A DNA stretch of 5,475 nucleotides, taken from contig JALOTR010000247.1 in NCBI GenBank assembly GCA_025457805.1, positions 1 through 5,475 of the forward strand, given 5' to 3'. The stretch comes from Akkermansiaceae bacterium (GTDB lineage Bacteria > Verrucomicrobiota > Verrucomicrobiia > Verrucomicrobiales > Akkermansiaceae). Each line of letters starts with the position of its first letter. Positions within the stretch are counted from its first letter, which is position 1. Both the position numbers and the translations under genes were made by a program. Positions 1 to 5,475 of the stretch are shown here, one piece after another. The notes beneath the pieces were generated by a model. That model was not told where the DNA came from, did not search any database, and saw only the letters and a program-made list of their open reading frames with translations.

Positions 1-149
1 TCCCAATGTCATTAATGAATCAGGTACTGACTTAACTGCATCTTTTATGAATTTAAGTTTATCAACTGCAATGCAAAGTCAATTTATCACAAAAATTGGT
101 TGAAAACATTACAGATTCTGCGGGTTCTATGGCCCATCCTGATCTCACG
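1..149. other. AT-rich flank beyond the VCBS gene, no assignable gene
   Basis: This stretch is visibly much richer in A and T than the rest of the window. It contains one plus-strand frame that is open from the window edge (base 2) to a TGA at 101-103, 33 sense codons, rich in A/T-ending codons such as TTA, AAT and AGT. It could be the last part of a convergent gene whose stop lies 46 bases from the stop of the minus-strand gene. An open frame of this length is also expected fairly often by chance. The predicted peptide matches no family I recognise. I see no strong hairpin followed by a T-run for either direction between 104 and 149. Confidence 0.4.
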
Positions 150-2309
150 TTACCTCGCTTCGACACGGAAAAAGGCAGCATCGTCGGCAGAAGGAAACTC
201 AAACTCAAGTTCGCCCTGCGGGTTAATTTGATAGAATGAGCCCGGGCTGGCCAAAGAAGAGTCGGTAAAAGGGTTTGTCGCAGGATTTGTGGACTTCTGA
301 ATGCCGAGAGTGAGCCGGAAGCGGCCTGGACTGATCTTTTCAATCAAGGACGCACCCACATTCAATGACTGCACTTGCGCCTTCGCATAATAACCTGCGG
401 CGTTCTGGGTAGCGAGCGGATTGGGAAGTGCCGCTAGAATAGCTGCGAATTCCGTTTGGCTCACTGTGCCGTCGCCGTTGGAATCGGCTGGGGTTGAGGG
501 GGATGTCTGCCCGTTGTTCCGCCACAGTTGGGCGAAGCTTTCCGCAGCTCCATTTTTTCCAACAAGAAGAAGATCCGGAAGTGCGTCATTGTCAAAATTC
601 CCCCATGCCAGTGAGCCATACACCACTCCTGGAAGACCCGGCATTACGATTTCCGTTACATTCGTGAATCCATTTCCCGTGTTCTTCCAGAGTTGGGAGA
701 TCACACCGCCGTCCGAGCTCCCGGCGATAAGAAAATCGAGGCGGCCATCGTTGTCATAATCACTCCATGCCAATGATGGAGATTCACTGACTCCCGGAAG
801 TCCGGGCGCGACCGTAGCAGTCACATTGGCGAATGTGCTGCCTAGGTTGCGCCATAGCTGGGAAATCTTTAGATTGGGTCCACTTCTCCCTGTGATTAGG
901 AAATCGAGTCTGCGGTCATTGTCATAATCGCCCCAGGCGACGCAACAGTCCGTCACGCCGGGCAAACCGGGAATCACGCTGGCAGTCACGTTTGTGAAGC
1001 CGCTTCCCGTATTTCGCCACAATTGTGCGATGTTCGCGTTGTTTGTGCTTCCGGCGATGAGGAAATCCATGCGGCCGTCGTTATCATAATCTCCCCACGC
1101 TACAGAGGATCCCGCCACCCCTGGTAGTCCCGGAGCCGCACTTGCAGTGACATTGGTGAAATGAGTCCCGTTGTTGCGCCAAAGCCACGATATTCTGCTG
1201 CCTCCCCTGTATCCTGTGTAAAGGCCGTCAAGCAGACCATCCTTGTCATAATCGCACCATGTGAACGAACCTGATAGGTTATACAAGCCATGGAACGGAA
1301 CCGAGGGGAAGGCAGTCGCGGTCACATCGGAAAACACATTGCCTGCGTTTCGCCACAACTGGGATGAGTGCTGACCTGAAATGTGATTATATCCGGACAG
1401 GAAGAAATCAAGGTCTCCGTCCTTGTCATAATCCGCCCAAGACACTGACGAACTTGAAAGCCCCGGAAGTCCGGGTGTTGCGGTTGATGTAACATTTGTG
1501 AAACCGTTTCCTGTGTTCCGCCAAAGTTGCGATTTGCCACTTGATGCAATGTCATCATACCCTGAAAAGATGAAGTCGAGGCGTTTGTCGCCGTCGTAAT
1601 CTCCCCAAGCAACGGTCGCATCTTTCAAAGGTGGCAAGCCGGCAGCCAAACTTGTCGTCACGTTTGCGAATCCGGACAGTTCACGAACCTGAAAGCCAGC
1701 GATGGAAGCATCTCTGGAGCTTGCCGGATTCACACGATAAGTGAAAGATGTGATACCCTTCAATTCGACTTCGACAATGGCGCGATCCAATGCTGAGGGT
1801 GGATTCTCGCCTTGTACGCCATTGCCCATTACAAAGGAGGGGACTGCCACGATGTCCCCCGTGGAGAGCAGGAAATCATTGTTAGAAAATGTTCCAGCAC
1901 AGCAGGAACGAGGTTCACCATGCAGCACCTGAACCAAATAGACCTTGGAGGGGTGGAGATTCGAGCAGGTCAAGGTGACAGGTCCCGCTGCTGAAACTTC
2001 GGAGAAAAACAGAGGATCAATCGAGGAATAACCGCCCAAACTGGCGTTGGCCGTTGACGCGCCAGCGGACCAGCTCGTTCCTGAAGGGTTGGCCAGATTG
2101 CCAGTCGGAGGGAACGTGATTCCATTGCGGATCACAGCGGTAGCCGTGCCGAAGTTTGCGGAAGCAAGCAAAGTCCCTCGAGCCGATAAAAACTGCTCAA
2201 CCGCCACAGTCTGCCTTATCACGGGTGCTGGCAGATTTCCCTGTGCCCACGAAGCGGTCGAAACGACACAAATCTGCGCGAGGATGAAACCACATAAGAA
2301 CTTCGGCAT
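150..2309 (-). CDS. Exported seven-repeat FG-GAP/VCBS beta-propeller protein with EF-hand loop
   Basis: The 719-residue product starts with a signal peptide (K3, hydrophobic core about 4-16, likely type I cleavage after SWA at 22). No lipobox cysteine lies near the site, so it should be exported to the periplasm, surface or medium. Residues about 30-213 look like a beta-rich jelly-roll, lectin-like domain ending in an 'AGFQVRE' strand; this is a pattern judgement. Residues 214-600 are seven tandem repeats with the calcium-loop motif DYDxDGxxDF (first Asp at 237, 293, 353, 407, 461, 517; Asn at 571). Seven copies fit an integrin-alpha-like propeller. D609-E620 is a textbook EF-hand loop (D, N, D, G, E at 1, 3, 5, 6, 12). 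The tail (about 621-719) ends in FFRVEAR. The ATG at 2309 was chosen over an upstream in-frame TTG (2321) because GAGGG sits five bases before it. Function is unknown: adhesion, polysaccharide binding or protein binding are all possible. Confidence 0.9.
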   Translation of the reverse strand: MPKFLCGFILAQICVVSTASWAQGNLPAPVIRQTVAVEQFLSARGTLLASANFGTATAVIRNGITFPPTGNLANPSGTSWSAGASTANASLGGYSSIDPLFFSEVSAAGPVTLTCSNLHPSKVYLVQVLHGEPRSCCAGTFSNNDFLLSTGDIVAVPSFVMGNGVQGENPPSALDRAIVEVELKGITSFTYRVNPASSRDASIAGFQVRELSGFANVTTSLAAGLPPLKDATVAWGDYDGDKRLDFIFSGYDDIASSGKSQLWRNTGNGFTNVTSTATPGLPGLSSSSVSWADYDKDGDLDFFLSGYNHISGQHSSQLWRNAGNVFSDVTATAFPSVPFHGLYNLSGSFTWCDYDKDGLLDGLYTGYRGGSRISWLWRNNGTHFTNVTASAAPGLPGVAGSSVAWGDYDNDGRMDFLIAGSTNNANIAQLWRNTGSGFTNVTASVIPGLPGVTDCCVAWGDYDNDRRLDFLITGRSGPNLKISQLWRNLGSTFANVTATVAPGLPGVSESPSLAWSDYDNDGRLDFLIAGSSDGGVISQLWKNTGNGFTNVTEIVMPGLPGVVYGSLAWGNFDNDALPDLLLVGKNGAAESFAQLWRNNGQTSPSTPADSNGDGTVSQTEFAAILAALPNPLATQNAAGYYAKAQVQSLNVGASLIEKISPGRFRLTLGIQKSTNPATNPFTDSSLASPGSFYQINPQGELEFEFPSADDAAFFRVEAR
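510..1670 (-). repeat. Seven tandem FG-GAP/VCBS repeats within the exported protein
   Basis: Seven units of 56, 56, 58, 54, 55, 55 and 53 residues start at protein positions 214, 270, 326, 384, 438, 493 and 548. Each follows the same plan: F-x-N/D-V-T, a GLPG-type turn, a W-x-DYDxD calcium loop, a hydrophobic strand and a closing 'LWRN' motif. The DNA keeps the periodicity too, since the plus strand shows 'tcataatc'-like words roughly every 160-180 bases. The copies differ at many codons, so this is an old duplication, not a fresh expansion. Units 3 and 7 are the most diverged: unit 3 lacks the GLPG turn and unit 7 has N-F-D in place of D-Y-D. Confidence 0.9.
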
Positions 2310-2314
2310 ATGCA

Positions 2315-2319
2315 CCCTC
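2315..2319 (-). promoter_or_regulatory. Ribosome binding site of the VCBS-repeat gene
   Basis: On the minus strand GAGGG lies five bases upstream of the ATG at 2309-2307, good Shine-Dalgarno spacing. It decides the start. The in-frame TTG at 2321-2319 overlaps this motif, and the GTG at 2315-2313 begins inside it; neither has a purine-rich site of its own that I can see. Starting at ATG also gives the most normal signal peptide. Confidence 0.65.
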
Positions 2320-2519
2320 AAGCTAGGGGGATTTACGGGAAAGGCAATCTAACAAGTAAAATTCAGATATGATTCGGTTTTGAGTGCGCAGTTAAAATGA
2401 TTAAGCATTTGTGAATGGAGCTGTGAATTAGCTCATGCGCATGGGTTGGTCTGATCGTGTAGGACCGTTAGATGTGAGCGTTTGGCCAAGCTGATTGGGC
2501 GAATTGGTTTAGGCCGGCT

Positions 2520-2560
2520 TCCATCCGCCAAGCGTGATGGAGGCAGAGTAGGATGCTACT
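2520..2560 (-). terminator. Tandem hairpins past clpX, possible transcript end
   Basis: Read on the minus strand, AGTAG-CATC-CTACT (2560-2547) begins 16 bases past the clpX stop. It is followed by a stronger hairpin at 2541-2520: TCCATC, a bulged A, CGC, loop TTG, then GCG and GATGGA, giving nine pairs with a three-base loop. No T-run follows either stem, so this is not a classical intrinsic terminator. It may be a U-tract-free terminator, an RNA 3'-end stabiliser, or chance. Confidence 0.35.
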
Positions 2561-2575
2561 GGGCACGCCAACTCT

Positions 2576-3856
2576 TCAAGCCGCGTCCTGATCCGCGCGT
2601 TTCCGGCGGATGGCGGGTGGTTTTTCGCCGAGCACGACTTGGCGGGTGATGGTGACGGATTCGATGTCCTCGCGGGAGGGGATGTCGAACATCACCTCGA
2701 GCATCATTCTCTCGAAAATCGAGCGCAGGGCGCGGGCTCCGGTGCCACGGCGCACGGCTTCTTCTGCCAGGGCGCGGAGGGCATCCCGTTTGACGTGGAG
2801 TTTCACGCCGTTCATGGCGAGCTGCTTGCCGTATTGTTTGACCAATGCGTTTTTCGGCTCGGTGAGGATGGACATCAACTCGTCTTCCGAGAGCTTGCGC
2901 AGTGAGGAAATGACAGGCAGGCGGCCGATGAATTCCGGGATCAATCCGAAGTGGAGGAGGTCCTCGGGTTGCACGCGTTCCAGCACGTTGATGGCCGGGT
3001 CGTCGAGGTTTTCCGAGCCGCTTCCGGAGTGGAAACCAAGGGTATTGCTGCCGAGGCGGCGTTTGACCATGTCCTCGAGGCCCACAAATGCACCGCCGAC
3101 GATGAAGAGGATCTTCTCGGTATTGACCTGGATGTATTCCTGTTGCGGGTGCTTGCGACCGCCTTGGGGTGGCACGTTGCAGACGGTGCCTTCGAGGATC
3201 TTGAGCAGCGCTTGCTGCACACCTTCGCCGGAAACATCGCGGGTGATGGAAACGTTTTCGGTTTTGCGGCCGATCTTGTCGATCTCGTCCACATAGATGA
3301 TGCCACGCTCGGCGCGGGCCACATCGAAGTCGGATGCCTGCAGGAGGCGGAGGATGATGTTTTCCACATCCTCGCCGACGTAGCCGGCCTCTGTGAGGGT
3401 GGTGGCATCCACGATGCAGAAGGGCACATCGAGCACCCTTGCCAGCGTGCGGGCGAGCAGGGTTTTTCCGGATCCGGTGGGACCGAGGAGGAGGATGTTG
3501 GATTTTTCGATTTCCACATCCTTGAACTCTTCATCCAGCTTTGCCTGATCCTGGCGGAGACGCTGGTAGTGATTGTAAACCGCCACCGCCAAGACCTTCT
3601 TGGCGTTTTCCTGGCCGACGACGAATTCGTTGAGCTTGGTCAGGATGGCAGAAGGTGCCGGGATTTTGAAGCCGGGCTTTTCCGCAGGCGTCTTGCCCTT
3701 GGAGGGAGTTCCGCCCAATTCCTTTTCAAGAATGTTCGAGCAAACCTCGATGCACTCGTTGCAGATATAGACCCCTGGGCCTGCGATGAGTTTTTTGACC
3801 TCTGAGTGGCTCTTTCCGCAGAAGGAGCACATCGTCAAATTGGAAGCGCGGGCCAT
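2576..3856 (-). CDS. clpX: ATP-dependent Clp protease ATP-binding subunit ClpX
   Basis: ClpX is a cytoplasmic AAA+ unfoldase. Hexamers recognise tagged or damaged proteins, unfold them with ATP and thread them into ClpP. The 426-residue product has the usual full length. The N-terminal zinc-binding domain has C10, C13, C32 and C35. Walker A is GPTGSGKT (125-132), the pore-1 loop GYVG (158-161), Walker B IIYVDEID (186-193), and the RKH pore loop 234-236. LGF at 273-275 is the ClpP-docking loop. The arginine finger lies in EFIGR (R312) and sensor 2 in GTGAR (R375). The ATG at 3856 sits 38 bases after the clpP stop; I see no Shine-Dalgarno motif before it, but the next Met is already inside the conserved MCSFCGK zinc motif. 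It is probably cotranscribed with tig and clpP. The closing residues are basic (IRRKR), as is common in variable ClpX tails. Confidence 0.98.
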   Translation of the reverse strand: MARASNLTMCSFCGKSHSEVKKLIAGPGVYICNECIEVCSNILEKELGGTPSKGKTPAEKPGFKIPAPSAILTKLNEFVVGQENAKKVLAVAVYNHYQRLRQDQAKLDEEFKDVEIEKSNILLLGPTGSGKTLLARTLARVLDVPFCIVDATTLTEAGYVGEDVENIILRLLQASDFDVARAERGIIYVDEIDKIGRKTENVSITRDVSGEGVQQALLKILEGTVCNVPPQGGRKHPQQEYIQVNTEKILFIVGGAFVGLEDMVKRRLGSNTLGFHSGSGSENLDDPAINVLERVQPEDLLHFGLIPEFIGRLPVISSLRKLSEDELMSILTEPKNALVKQYGKQLAMNGVKLHVKRDALRALAEEAVRRGTGARALRSIFERMMLEVMFDIPSREDIESVTITRQVVLGEKPPAIRRKRADQDAA

Positions 3857-3894
3857 GGAATTGTGGGTGTGATTCTGAAACGAACGACGGGAGC

Positions 3895-4569
3895 TTACTC
3901 TTCCGGCTTCTTGTTGTCCAGCAAGCCTGCGACCGAGTCCGGAAGTTGTTTGCGGCTCTCCAGAACCTTGTCCACGAGGCCATAGGCCACGGACTCTTCG
4001 GCAGTCATGTAATTGTCGCGGTCCGAGTCATGTTCCACCTGCTCCACGGTCTTGCCCGTGTGCTTGGCGAGGATGCCGTTGAGGCGCTTCTTGAGATTGA
4101 ACATGAAACCGATGGTCCGCTCGACATCGGAAGCCGTGCCCTGGGCACCGCCGGAGACCTGGTGAATCATCACGTGGGAGTTCGGAAGGCAGAAACGCTT
4201 GCCCTTGGTACCAGCGGTAAGAAGCACCGAGCCCATGGAGGCGGCGATGCCGATGCAGTAGGTGTTCACATCGCAGGTGAGGAACTGCATCGTGTCATAC
4301 ATCGCAAGTCCGGCGGTGACCGATCCACCCGGCGAGTTGATATAAATGTGGATGTCTTTCTTCGGATCCTGCATCTGGAGGAACAGAAGCTGGGCGATCA
4401 CGGAGTTGGCCACAAAATCATCGATCGGCGTGCCGATGAAGATGATGCGGTCCTTGAGAAGACGGGAATAGATATCGAAAGAGCGCTCTCCGCGGCCGTC
4501 TTGTTCGATGACGACCGGCACATAGTAGCTGTTGCGGGGAGCGGGTGAACTCGCGGAATTGAAGGTCAT
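3895..4569 (-). CDS. clpP: ATP-dependent Clp protease proteolytic subunit ClpP
   Basis: ClpP forms the two-ring, 14-subunit serine peptidase chamber that degrades proteins delivered by ClpX in the cytoplasm. The 224-residue product carries the complete catalytic triad: S111 in GIAASMGS, H136 in MIHQ and D185 in DRDNY. The same numbers as in the E. coli precursor imply a similar short N-terminal propeptide. Conserved blocks include [14 protein letters not shown] (26-39), YINSPGG (76-82), [10 protein letters not shown] (122-131) and AYGLVD (195-200). One oddity is Val at 138, where most ClpPs have Pro (MIHQP). The C-terminus extends somewhat beyond that of the E. coli enzyme. The ATG lies one base after the tig stop, so translation is likely coupled; the only ribosome-binding candidate is a weak GAAG six bases upstream, inside the end of tig. 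Confidence 0.98.
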   Translation of the reverse strand: MTFNSASSPAPRNSYYVPVVIEQDGRGERSFDIYSRLLKDRIIFIGTPIDDFVANSVIAQLLFLQMQDPKKDIHIYINSPGGSVTAGLAMYDTMQFLTCDVNTYCIGIAASMGSVLLTAGTKGKRFCLPNSHVMIHQVSGGAQGTASDVERTIGFMFNLKKRLNGILAKHTGKTVEQVEHDSDRDNYMTAEESVAYGLVDKVLESRKQLPDSVAGLLDNKKPEE

Positions 4570-4570
4570 G

Positions 4571-5475
4571 TTATTCTTCGGTGAGATTGGTTTCGGCTGA
4601 CTCCACTACATTCGCGTGCTCGACGAGGAAGTCAATGGCCTTGCCGATGCCGATCGAACTGCGGACGGAGGCCAAGCGGCCGGAGCGCTGCATGTCCTTG
4701 ATGAACTTCTTCGGAGCCACCTTGCGGGATTGGGCGACGCGGGCGAGGTGATTGACGAGTTCGGCATCGGACACGGTGATTTTTTCCACCCGGGCGATTT
4801 CCTGAAGGATGAAATTTGTGCGCAGGTTGGTCACCGCCTGATGACCGGCACTGGCGAAAATTTCCGCCTGCTGTGAGGAAATCTCGTCCTCGGTCATGCC
4901 GGACTGCACGCCGCGCTGGACCATGGCATCGGCCTGGGATTGGGTCTCCTGGTTGATCAGTTCCTCGGGCAGTTCGAAGTCCACCTGATTGTTGAAGTGG
5001 GCGACGATCTGATTGACCTTCATGTCATCGATCTTCCGCTTGCGCTCAGACTGCATGTTCTCGCGGATGATGCCCTTGATTTCCTCCATCGTCTTGCCAG
5101 GAGCGAGGCGGGCGGCGAGTTCGTCGTTGAGTTCCGGAAGCTCGGCTTCCTTGAGTTCTTTGATGGTGGTGGCGAAAAGGATTTCCTTGTTCTGGAGATC
5201 GGCGACAGGGAAATCCTCGGGAAGCGTGATGGTGATTTCCTTGGAATCTCCCACGTTCATTCCCACCATTTGGGCGGCGAAACCGGGGAGGAAGGCTTTT
5301 TCATCGAGGCGCACCCAGAAACCTTCGCGGCCGGACAGGTATCCGGCGGGTTTGCCGAGAAATTCTTCGGTCGGTTTGCCTTCAACGGTCGAGCTGTAGT
5401 CGATCACGGCGAAGTCACCCATGGCGGCTGCGCGACCTTCGATGTCCTTGAAATCGGCAAATCGCTCGCGCAGAG
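4571..5475 (-). CDS. tig: Trigger factor, N-terminally truncated by the window edge
   Basis: Trigger factor is a ribosome-associated chaperone and FKBP-type peptidyl-prolyl isomerase acting on nascent chains. The frame runs without a stop to the right window edge, showing about 300 residues. The Met at 5422 is not the true start: 17 in-frame residues before it ([17 protein letters not shown]) fit the linker that precedes the isomerase domain. The FKBP-like domain covers visible residues about 19-107 ([12 protein letters not shown] at 62-65, GMNVGD, LPEDFP). It is followed by the ELPELNDE linker and the helical C-terminal chaperone domain with charged segments. The N-terminal ribosome-binding domain lies outside the window. 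Its place directly before clpP and clpX is the classic tig-clpP-clpX order, which supports the call. Confidence 0.96.
   Translation of the reverse strand, partial: LRERFADFKDIEGRAAAMGDFAVIDYSSTVEGKPTEEFLGKPAGYLSGREGFWVRLDEKAFLPGFAAQMVGMNVGDSKEITITLPEDFPVADLQNKEILFATTIKELKEAELPELNDELAARLAPGKTMEEIKGIIRENMQSERKRKIDDMKVNQIVAHFNNQVDFELPEELINQETQSQADAMVQRGVQSGMTEDEISSQQAEIFASAGHQAVTNLRTNFILQEIARVEKITVSDAELVNHLARVAQSRKVAPKKFIKDMQRSGRLASVRSSIGIGKAIDFLVEHANVVESAETNLTEE

Larger units (their letters stand above)
2310..2575. other. Intergenic region between clpX and the VCBS gene
   Basis: These 266 bases hold no convincing gene. The part next to clpX carries two short hairpins. The middle has a perfect 10-base palindrome CATGCGCATG (2434-2443) next to a small inverted repeat GAGCT-7-AGCTC (2418-2434). 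The part next to the VCBS gene (about 2340-2400) is AT-rich, as expected for a promoter, but I find no pair of boxes close to the -35/-10 consensus. The best pair on the minus strand, TTAACT (2395-2390) and CATATC (2371-2366) with an 18-base spacer, is poor. The size and composition suggest that the VCBS gene has its own promoter and is not simply read through from clpX. Confidence 0.5.

Noticed and set aside
104..149. Terminator after the VCBS gene
   Set aside because: Only stems of three or four pairs (for example CAGA-T-TCTG) can be found, with no T-run placed to fit.
510..1670. CRISPR-like or recent tandem DNA repeat
   Set aside because: The periodicity comes from coding VCBS units that are diverged in DNA and keep one reading frame throughout.
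2366..2395. Sigma70-like promoter for the VCBS gene (TTAACT, 18 bases, CATATC)
   Set aside because: Each box matches the consensus poorly, and an AT-rich stretch gives such pairs by chance. It is mentioned only as part of the intergenic description.
2434..2443. Palindrome CATGCGCATG as an operator
   Set aside because: It is a single 10-base palindrome with no second copy and no regulator gene nearby, too little to call a binding site.
2610..3296. 228-codon plus-strand frame opposite the end of clpX, and a 197-codon minus-strand frame at 2941-3534
   Set aside because: Both are shadow frames of clpX, with low-complexity Ser/Arg/Pro-rich translations and no recognisable domain.
2951..3805. Long plus-strand open frame (284 codons) opposite clpX
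   Set aside because: It lies wholly antisense to a clearly functional clpX. Its residue pattern is what codon bias on the other strand would produce, and it resembles no known family.
3946..4548. 200-codon plus-strand frame opposite clpP
   Set aside because: It is antisense to an intact clpP, is His/Gly/Val-rich from reversed codons, and has no family resemblance.
4571..5422. Trigger factor read as a complete 283-residue protein starting at the Met at 5422
   Set aside because: The frame continues upstream to the window edge with trigger-factor-like residues, and the ribosome-binding domain would be missing, so the gene is cut by the window.

Overview
The window holds the end of a tig-clpP-clpX protein-quality-control operon and, after it, one large exported repeat protein. 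All genes read on the minus strand, so gene order runs from the right edge to the left. The three housekeeping proteins are clearly bacterial. The best hint of lineage is the exported protein: a signal peptide, a lectin-like front domain, FG-GAP/VCBS repeats, and a C-terminal region ending in a 'FFRV' motif that I associate with secreted proteins of Verrucomicrobia (Luteolibacter/Haloferula-like). That assignment is inference. The operon is moderately GC-rich by eye, and Shine-Dalgarno motifs are weak or missing for clpP and clpX.

Right part (about 2576-5475): trigger factor (tig, N-terminus outside the window), then clpP one base after the tig stop, then clpX 38 bases further on. Trigger factor folds new chains at the ribosome. 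ClpP is the serine peptidase chamber, and ClpX is the AAA+ unfoldase that feeds it. All catalytic and nucleotide-binding residues I looked for are present. A lon gene often follows clpX in other bacteria but does not do so here.

Middle (2310-2575): 266 bases between clpX and the next gene, with two short hairpins just past clpX (a possible transcript end) and an AT-rich stretch leading to a good ribosome binding site.

Left part (150-2309): a 719-residue exported protein with a jelly-roll-like N-terminal domain, seven tandem repeats of about 55 residues that should close into a seven-bladed calcium-binding beta-propeller, one EF-hand-type loop, and a C-terminal domain. Its substrate or partner cannot be read from sequence.

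Far left (1-149): a sharp shift to AT-rich DNA, with no assignable gene but one short plus-strand frame open from the window edge.

I see no mobile element, CRISPR array, tRNA, rRNA or defence system. This is mostly an ordinary core-genome region; the most unusual item is the propeller protein.
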